Below, piece after piece: positions 1 through 6,900 of a DNA stretch of 7,309 nt. Position 1 is the stretch's first letter, and every line of letters begins with the position of its first letter. Made by a program: the position numbers and the translations under genes. The stretch covers positions 1 through 7,309 of the forward strand of contig CACYDZ010000063.1 of the NCBI GenBank assembly GCA_902773265.1, in the 5' to 3' direction. The notes below the pieces were generated by a model. The model searched no databases. It was not told the DNA's origin and worked only from the letters and a program-made list of their open reading frames with translations. This DNA is from an uncultured Ruminococcus sp. Its GTDB lineage: Bacteria; Bacillota; Clostridia; Oscillospirales; Acutalibacteraceae.

Positions 1-3
1 ACC

Positions 4-201
4 TCAAGAAAACAAAGTACACCCCTGTTCTTTAAATTCTTCAATTTTATCCAACAATTCCTCCACACTACACTCAAGATATTCTGCTAAACAATTCATA
101 CAGTAATAATTTTGAATATCTGTTCCCAATAATTTTTTATTTATTCCTATAGTATCTTTGTTTAATCTCTGTTTACCACAGATGATACATTCTGTTTTCA
201 T
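4..201 (-). CDS. Small Cys-rich (zinc-ribbon-like) protein at the 3' end of the BREX operon
   Basis: This gene encodes a 65-residue protein of unknown function. Two CxxC knuckles are visible, C5-x2-C8 (ECIICGK) and C34-x2-C37 (YYCMNCLAEY). They are 25 residues apart, the usual layout of a treble-clef or zinc-ribbon fold binding one zinc ion. Two further cysteines (C44, C61) lie outside the pairs. The segment after the second knuckle, about residues 38-59, is acidic and likely helical (EYLECSVEELLDKIEEFKEQ). There is no signal peptide or membrane segment, so it should be cytoplasmic. The ATG lies 1 nt after the brxL TAA stop, behind its own AAAGGA ribosome binding site with 8-nt spacing, so it is co-transcribed and probably coupled to brxL. 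It is not one of the named core BREX proteins I know. It could be an accessory or regulatory protein of the system, or a generic small zinc protein that happens to be in the operon. The coding call is strong; the function is unknown. Confidence 0.85.
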   Translation of the reverse strand: MKTECIICGKQRLNKDTIGINKKLLGTDIQNYYCMNCLAEYLECSVEELLDKIEEFKEQGCTLFS

Positions 202-202
202 A

Positions 203-1648
203 TTATATATCCTTTACTGTAAATTTCGGCATTTGTTTATCTTCATTTTTATATTCGGAATCTAACTCGGAAAGTTGTCGCCAAACAATTTCACGCATCT
301 TAACAGCAGGTCGCAAACAATATCGTATAAACTCACGCTTATTAATATCAGTAGCCGAACGAACATTTGGAAATAATAATTTCAAGTATGCTGTTGCTAT
401 TCGTTTTACTGCTTCTGTGTGACGAACATAAGCGTTATCAGAAACCTCTACAATTTGGTCTATAATTGCTCTGTAACTCGCATCGTCACGTAACTGGTGC
501 ATAACTGAACAAAAATATTCAGAGTTTAATGCCCATCCGGCAACTTTAAGATTATCACTCATTTTTGGAATATCCCAGCCCTTAATAAACCCATGAATAC
601 GGTCAATTAAGGCACTTTCTTGAAACAATAATGGTAATTCTCCAAACATATTTGTATATTCGTCCATATTTTCTTGACTAATATTCCCTAATAAAACAAC
701 ACCTGCATAAGATTCTCCTTCATAACCGTCTACATTAAATTTTCCCCGTTCCATATATCCTTGCATAACAGAACGCATTTCATTAATATCATTAAAAGTA
801 ACCAGTTTAACTTCATCAATGGCAACAAAGTCATTACCACAGATAAATCCCGGCATTCTTCTGGATTTATCATAAAACATTTTGGTACGGGTGATTTTTC
901 CACCATCAGTAAGCAATCCGTATTTACTGATATTGCCAAATACATAGGACTTTCCTGTACCTTTAGGAGCCAACTCCAACAAATTCAGACGCTTTTCTAC
1001 AAAAGGTAATAGTCTTGTCAGCATAGTTAAGCGTTCATCGTCATTTTGATAACCATCAGCATTATAATCAATCGCTCCCAAAATGATATTTATCCATTCA
1101 GAAATTTTAAACTCATTTCTAACATCTTTAAAATAATCAATATCTATAGTATAGGGACAAAAATTTGTAAAACTGATTAACTTGATTTTACCAGGAAGTT
1201 TTGGTTTTACAGTATCATCAGGCATACGATAGCCAAGCTCTACAATTCCCCACATTTCTTGCCCGTTGGTTAACTCGGATTTATATCTGTCCCATATATG
1301 CGGTTCTATAATCGTTTCTTTGGCTTTCAACTCGAAATTCGGCAACGCAAATGAAATTTCTCCTGTTGTGATATTAATATCAATCGCAATTTTTGTTAAT
1401 ATCTTCACATATTCATTTTCATAAATAACACGATTTTTAATACGAATCCAGTCATTTTGTTTAGGAAGATAGGTATTGATAAACTCTGTCACTTCATCTA
1501 CATCATAAATTCCTTTGTCATCTTCAAATTTTCTCAATACCCAATCTCTTAGAAATGCAGGCAATCCTAAAGACGCAAAAAAATTACTCTTTTTTAAATC
1601 TTTATATACTACCATCTCATCAAAATATTCTCTTAAAAGGTCTTCCAT
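203..1648 (-). CDS. brxL: BrxL-type AAA+ ATPase of a BREX system, short form without Lon domain
   Basis: The product is a BREX-associated AAA+ ATPase of 481 residues from the chosen start. The N-terminal part (about 1-190) begins MEDLLREYFDEM and carries LPAFLRDWVL, resembling the BrxL N-terminal DNA-binding region. The ATPase core shows Walker A APKGTGKS (227-234), Walker B FVAIDEV (D278, E279), a sensor-1-like LLGN (N322) and an arginine-finger context LIDRIHGFIKGW (R350). This last stretch is typical of BrxL. A helical segment (about 400-460) follows, and the protein stops there. Type 1 BrxL is roughly 670-680 residues and has a Lon-protease-like C-terminal domain, which is absent here. 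A shorter Lon-related family of about 450-480 residues is known to me, so this may be a natural variant, not a truncation. Start choice: a GTG 36 nt upstream would overlap pglZ and has a weak site. The ATG at 1648 has GAGGAG 6 nt ahead, and its product starts like other BrxL proteins. The likely role is DNA-dependent ATPase activity in phage restriction. Confidence 0.9.
   Translation of the reverse strand: MEDLLREYFDEMVVYKDLKKSNFFASLGLPAFLRDWVLRKFEDDKGIYDVDEVTEFINTYLPKQNDWIRIKNRVIYENEYVKILTKIAIDINITTGEISFALPNFELKAKETIIEPHIWDRYKSELTNGQEMWGIVELGYRMPDDTVKPKLPGKIKLISFTNFCPYTIDIDYFKDVRNEFKISEWINIILGAIDYNADGYQNDDERLTMLTRLLPFVEKRLNLLELAPKGTGKSYVFGNISKYGLLTDGGKITRTKMFYDKSRRMPGFICGNDFVAIDEVKLVTFNDINEMRSVMQGYMERGKFNVDGYEGESYAGVVLLGNISQENMDEYTNMFGELPLLFQESALIDRIHGFIKGWDIPKMSDNLKVAGWALNSEYFCSVMHQLRDDASYRAIIDQIVEVSDNAYVRHTEAVKRIATAYLKLLFPNVRSATDINKREFIRYCLRPAVKMREIVWRQLSELDSEYKNEDKQMPKFTVKDI
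210..215 (-). promoter_or_regulatory. Ribosome binding site of the small Cys-rich gene
   Basis: The minus strand reads AAAGGA here, 8 nt ahead of the ATG at 201. The site lies inside the last codons of brxL. Together with the 1-nt gap after the brxL stop, this supports independent but coupled translation of the small gene, and argues that it is a real gene and not a frameshifted tail of brxL. Confidence 0.7.
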
Positions 1649-1654
1649 ATTACT

Positions 1655-1660
1655 CTCCTC
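1655..1660 (-). promoter_or_regulatory. Ribosome binding site that fixes the brxL start
   Basis: The minus strand reads TGAGGAGAGTAATATG at this junction. GAGGAG (1660-1655) overlaps the last two bases of the pglZ TGA stop and is 6 nt from the ATG at 1648. This is the strongest Shine-Dalgarno match in the window, and it decides in favour of that ATG over the GTG at 1684. Confidence 0.85.
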
Positions 1661-3959
1661 ACAGCAGATTCTTTTCGCTGGCACCTTCTTTTTTTACTAT
1701 CAGCGAAAGTCCTTCCGCTATCCTATTATCGTCAGTATATACATCTACAATATATGTTTTTGCTTTTTTGATATCAGGCATTTCAAAATAATAAAAATTA
1801 CTTTCCATAGATATCGGAGTGTATATTTTTCTGTTGATACGAATGGTTATATTTTGAACATTTGTAGAAACAAACACTTTAACAGATGCTTTTTTTCTAT
1901 AGCTGACCGTAATTTCAGGAATTGTGTCCAAGTGAAAATCAGTTGTATTTATTGGCATAAGGTATACTTCAATTTCTTCACGATTGTGGGTAATTTCGAT
2001 AACAGGAACGGTAATTTCTTCCAGAGTTGCTCCTCCATGTACTTCAACATCAGCTTTTCTTCCCCCTTTGAAACGGTCGTAATTTGCCAATGCCCAAAAA
2101 CTTCCTGCTTCTGTAGCGTAATCGGGTTGTACATCTGTATCGCTTTTCAAACAACATCTTCCCGAAAATTTGCCTTTTTGGGACATCTCCCAAATATTCT
2201 CCGTTTCGTGTATCACCGCCAAACGACTTGCTCCGTGGTCAGAAACCAGTATCGCTTTTTGCACTTTTCCGTCAAGTAAATTTTCTTTTATTCTTAAAAG
2301 TACTCTGCGTAATATTGCCAGTTCTTCGGATAAATGTATAGGTAGTTTTGTCTGTTGATAATTGCAATTATGTTTTCCGTGATGTTTAATATCATCAATT
2401 TCCTTAATATTGACAATATTTTCCTCATCAAAAAGATTAAGAAATTCCTTGTTCATACTGGTAATAGATGGAAGCTCACAACTACATACTGTTACTTTAG
2501 CCATCAGTTTCAATGTTTTGCATACAGATAAGATAAAACTTAAGTATTCTACTCCCATAGCGTCTACAAAATACAACATTGATTTATCTTTGCGGATAGT
2601 TTCTATTTTTGAAGACCGTTTCGGCAAAAGGCGGTTATAATCACGCTTTTCTGATTGTTCAATAACCATTTTTTCAAATTCAGAAAATACTTTATTGCAT
2701 ATTTTCTGATATTTGTAACTTTGAAAATATGTATTCAAAAAATCATTGTTAAAATTAAATGGCTGTAAATAATCGTAAAGGTCAGGATATACTATCTTCA
2801 AAGCGGACATAATATATTCTTTTGTATACTCAAACGCATATTTATCCAAAAGGAAAAAAATATATTCTTTTTCTCTGTCTGAGTTATCGGTAAGATAATA
2901 GATAGCCTCTTTTCCCCTTGAAAGAAGTAACTGACAATAATCGGCTATTTCATCATTCGTATTTTTCAAATAAGACACGATTTGCTTTCTCGACATATAA
3001 TAATCTTCAAAGTTACTGTTTTTATAGGAGATATCTAACAAACCTCTGTATATTTGTCTGATAAGGTCTTCTTGTGATTTTGCTTTCGATGACGCAAAAT
3101 CCAAACACCAGTTATTTTTTGCACCAAATAAATGCAAAGCAATAAAAAACAGCCATTTTTTCTCATTACTGAAATCAGAAAAACTTGGCATAACCAACTC
3201 TAAATTTTTGTGGTTACCAAACTCAGAATCAATAACATCTTCCCAACGGCTTTTACTACGAAACAAACTAAGTGCATATTTCCACTGTTCATCATTTCCT
3301 AATGTTTCTTTAAGCTGTGCTGTTGTCAAATCATATTGTAGGAGTACTTCATAAGCATTATTTATCGTTACAATAAATAATAATGATTTCGGATAGGTAA
3401 GATTTGTCTTATTGGTTTTCATACATACTAAATCGTAATTACTTTCTTCTACAATAAACGATATGTTCTGAATTCCATCTATCAAAACATCTTTCTTAGA
3501 AAGCAAACTTCCATCTTTTAAAAAAATGATTTTGGGAATATTGTCAGATAAACCATCTACGATACAAACTCTCGGTTGTATTCTTGGGTCATTAATCAAC
3601 AAAAATGGTTTGCATTGATAGGTAATAAAAATCACACGACCAATAATTGTCATATTGAGAATATTTTGTAAACTTTCTTTCACATATTCTTCACCATGCA
3701 ACTTTAGAAAAGAAGAAAGTCCTGTAATAAAAATACATCTTCTTTCTTTAGCAACATCATTGAGTAATGTATCAATTTTTGGATATTCATCAGCCTTGCA
3801 GTAAAATGATGCATCACGAAATATATTATCCCCTACATTATAATTGGTAACTAACCTATGTAAAATTTCTTTTGACGGCACATCAACAATAAAAGGCTGT
3901 ACATTTGTCTTTTTCAAGTATCTGTCGATTTTCTTTATACACTGGTCAATATTCATCAT
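1659..3959 (-). CDS. pglZ: PglZ, alkaline-phosphatase-superfamily protein of a BREX system
   Basis: This is the core BREX/Pgl protein PglZ, a putative metal-dependent phosphohydrolase of the alkaline phosphatase fold, 766 residues long. The catalytic landmarks run in order: YFVDAMGVEY (463-472, D466 a likely metal ligand), LPSIT (496-500, T500 in the position of the family nucleophile), LVSDHGASRL (571-580, D574 and H575 metal ligands) and EVHGGATLEEITVPV (639-653, H641). HGG followed by LEE and VPV is the most characteristic PglZ signature. The N-terminal 450 residues are a family-specific helical region with no motif I can name. Residues from about 660 look like a beta-rich, Ig-like C-terminal domain. 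The first ATG overlaps the brxC stop (TAATG). Two ATGs lie in tandem, and the second (3956) has better spacing from the GGGAG site, so the native protein may be 765 residues. The natural substrate of PglZ is not known to me. Direct adjacency to brxC, with no pglX between, points to a type 4 BREX. Confidence 0.93.
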   Translation of the reverse strand: MMNIDQCIKKIDRYLKKTNVQPFIVDVPSKEILHRLVTNYNVGDNIFRDASFYCKADEYPKIDTLLNDVAKERRCIFITGLSSFLKLHGEEYVKESLQNILNMTIIGRVIFITYQCKPFLLINDPRIQPRVCIVDGLSDNIPKIIFLKDGSLLSKKDVLIDGIQNISFIVEESNYDLVCMKTNKTNLTYPKSLLFIVTINNAYEVLLQYDLTTAQLKETLGNDEQWKYALSLFRSKSRWEDVIDSEFGNHKNLELVMPSFSDFSNEKKWLFFIALHLFGAKNNWCLDFASSKAKSQEDLIRQIYRGLLDISYKNSNFEDYYMSRKQIVSYLKNTNDEIADYCQLLLSRGKEAIYYLTDNSDREKEYIFFLLDKYAFEYTKEYIMSALKIVYPDLYDYLQPFNFNNDFLNTYFQSYKYQKICNKVFSEFEKMVIEQSEKRDYNRLLPKRSSKIETIRKDKSMLYFVDAMGVEYLSFILSVCKTLKLMAKVTVCSCELPSITSMNKEFLNLFDEENIVNIKEIDDIKHHGKHNCNYQQTKLPIHLSEELAILRRVLLRIKENLLDGKVQKAILVSDHGASRLAVIHETENIWEMSQKGKFSGRCCLKSDTDVQPDYATEAGSFWALANYDRFKGGRKADVEVHGGATLEEITVPVIEITHNREEIEVYLMPINTTDFHLDTIPEITVSYRKKASVKVFVSTNVQNITIRINRKIYTPISMESNFYYFEMPDIKKAKTYIVDVYTDDNRIAEGLSLIVKKEGASEKNLL

Positions 3960-6900
3960 TAACTCCCGAATTTTTCTTTAATAATTTCTATTCCTACTGT
4001 CATATTTTCTCTTACCAACTCTTTAAGATATCTTTTTACATCAGAGATTTCCATTTCGTCAATAACTTCCAAAGCCTTGTTGCAACCTTCACGAATATAA
4101 ACATCTTCTGCCATACTTTTAATTTTCTTTTCAATTTCAGGAAGTCCGAACCAATCATAAGGCTGTGAGATAACACGGGTACTTAAATAATTCTTAACGT
4201 TTTTAACATCTTTCAGAACCACAGAGTAATTTTTGATGATTTCACGGCAGAATATATCATCTAACTTTTCTTCATCAGCCATTGCACTAAAAAATGTCGC
4301 TTTTTCGAGATAGGCAATGGCTTTTTCTATCGCATTTGAACTTGGGTGAGCAGTATGTATAGCATTAAAAGTTTCTCTAGCTTGTTGTATTTCTTTATCG
4401 GGAATCAGACATAAAATTGGCATACAGTGTATTTTTGACCATTCACGAGGAGATGTTGTACCCGTTTTTTCCAACCAGAGTGTTTTAAGTTTTTGACTGC
4501 CTAAACTGTTTTTGTATTCTTCTACTTTATCATGAACTAATTTCATATAGGTTTGTTTATCATAAGTAAATGTTCCGGCAGGAAGTTTCTGATATAATTC
4601 TTTGATTTCTTCTTCTGTCAGACCTTCTAAATAGTAATCACATATCCGTTTAAACAATATTATCTGATTATTGTAAAAATTGCGGAATTTTTCTTTATGA
4701 ACAGAAAGCAACTCAAAAAATTTCTGTTTCTGAGAATCCAGTATCGTTCCTGCTTTTTTGATGTGATACAACATTTCTATAAACGGTGTCAGTTCTTCCC
4801 ATTGGTTTTTCGCAGCAAGATAGGAAATTCTGATATATTTACATTTGTCACACCATTCGCTGACAGTATTATCAAAAGATAATGTTTTGGATAATACCTG
4901 ATTACTTTCATTAATAATTCTGTATTCCAAAATTACCTCACGGATTTTTTGCTCAACTGTTTCTTTATTCCATACCCAATTTGCTTCATCAGCGTCAAAT
5001 TTTTTCCGCAGTACATTGATATACTGTCCGTTATCGCCAACATTGTTAGCAAGCATAATTAACTCACCGTTTTCAAATGAATGGATATAGGTATCCATTC
5101 CCTGTGTACAGTTGTCCTTTGTCATTAACGATTGTAAATCTTCAATCGCTGTCGGATTTTCCCGACAAAGTTTTCCAATAGCCAGTGCGATATCATTATC
5201 CGTCTTCAGAAAAGACAAGTTCAAATTATTACTGTTGGCTATTCCACAATAATATTCAATCAATGTTTCAAGAATATTGGGATTAGATTTTAAAGATTTG
5301 TCATTTAGAGCAAATTCTAAAGTCCATAATGGAAATGACAACTTTTTCATTTGACTACGGATACGTTCACGGGTCTGTTCAATAGAAGAACATAAATTAC
5401 GGGGAATAGCAAAAATGCGGGAAGTTGCGTCTTTAAAGGATTTTTCATCTTCTGTTTCTGATACAATATATTTTTCTTTGTAGCGTGCATTAGGAGTAAT
5501 TTGTAGATTGATAATTTCATAAACAATTTCTTTCAGTTTGTTTATCGTGAGAACTTCGTTGGTGAATCCGTCACTATAAGAATAACTGCCATCTGCATAT
5601 TCTTTTAACAGAAATCCTAAAATAAATGCGGTCAGATTACAAGGCATAAATCCATATGGTCTGCTTCTGAACGCCTCATAAATGGTACGAACAGATATTC
5701 TGTTTCCCTCTGCAAAAGCATTGTGGATAATCTCATCAATGTATATTTTCATTTTGGATATCGGAAGATTTGGACTTTTCTGCCAGTATTGTGGTATTCC
5801 CCATGCACCTGCCAGAGCGTTTTCCAACTTCGTTGCTTTGTTGCTGGAAGAGTAGACTTGTTTGGTGATTTCTTTAGCACCATATTCAACACCTGATTTC
5901 ATCGCTGATACAGTGTACATTGTAGCATTGACATTATATGTTGCCTCAAGACAATTTGGAAATTCCAGTTTATTAATTTTCTGTAATGCTTCATACAGTC
6001 TGTCCAGTGTGGCTACCCGTTCTCCTGACGGATTATATTTTGAACTGACAATAAATCCACCTGCTGTAATACGGCTTTTCCATTTTTTCAGTGCATCTTT
6101 TGCGTTGCTGGCATACTGTGTTTCCAGTTCCTTGTTATTACCATGATAACTCCTTGACTGTGCCATGTCATCACGATACTGAATAAAACCATCTGCTCCA
6201 AAAGGTGTTGTTGTTGCATCAATAAAAATCATATGATAAGTGTTGTTTTCAACGATTTCCCGTATTCTTTTGCCGATGACTACACTTTCATTATCGTCTT
6301 TTGCAAAACAGACTACCGCAACAATTTTATTGGAGGACAAATCTTCTTTGTTGCGTAATGCCCGTACTCTGGTATCAAAATCAGAAACGGATACATAGTA
6401 CAACTCATAACGCAATTTCAATGCACCATTTAAGGTCAATGCGTCTGCTACTGTTGTTTCATCAGTAAGAGGTTCGGTAATGAGTGATGTTGTTGTTCTT
6501 TTATCTATTTCTGTTTTGAATTTATCTATTTCTGCCTGATTTACCTCGTTGACATACGCATTGTATTGGAATTTTCCGCTACCCAGCTGTTTTTTGTACA
6601 GCACTTTGTCACGGACAAGTTTTTCGGCACAACGATAGGCTGCTCCACCGTCCATATCTGTACCTTCAAAAGCGTTGTCAATGTTCTTATTGTCGGGAAT
6701 AAACAACTCTATGGAGTCTCCTGCGTGCTGTGAAATTGCCTGCAAAAGTAAAACGGTTTTCAAGATTCTTTTTTCGTCTTGGGCAAGTTTCTGATTACTT
6801 TTTCGAGTGTAATAATCCAGCACCTGACGAATATCATGTGCTAAAAATTCTTTTCCTTTTTCATAGAAAAACTCCCAAAGCATATCAATAGTCAATAAAG

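Noticed and set aside
730..945. 71-codon minus-strand frame inside brxL
   Set aside because: It is out of frame within the Walker A to Walker B region of brxL, with no ribosome binding site or motif.
203..1684. Possibility that brxL and the small Cys-rich gene are one frameshifted gene
   Set aside because: The small gene has its own ATG and AAAGGA site, and its zinc-ribbon-like sequence has no resemblance to the Lon-like domain expected at the BrxL C-terminus.
1515..2279. 254-codon open frame on the plus strand opposite pglZ and brxL
   Set aside because: It lies antisense to two well-supported genes and crosses their junction. Its translation is a Phe/Ser/Cys/Tyr/Ile-rich string with no motifs. 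It is a shadow of A/T-rich coding on the other strand.
3905..4168. 87-codon plus-strand frame across the brxC-pglZ junction
   Set aside because: It is antisense to both genes, with low-complexity Phe/Ser/Tyr/Asn composition and no recognisable domain.
5862..6146. 94-codon plus-strand frame inside brxC
   Set aside because: It is antisense to a strongly supported gene. Its hydrophobic composition is what is expected from the complement of this coding sequence.
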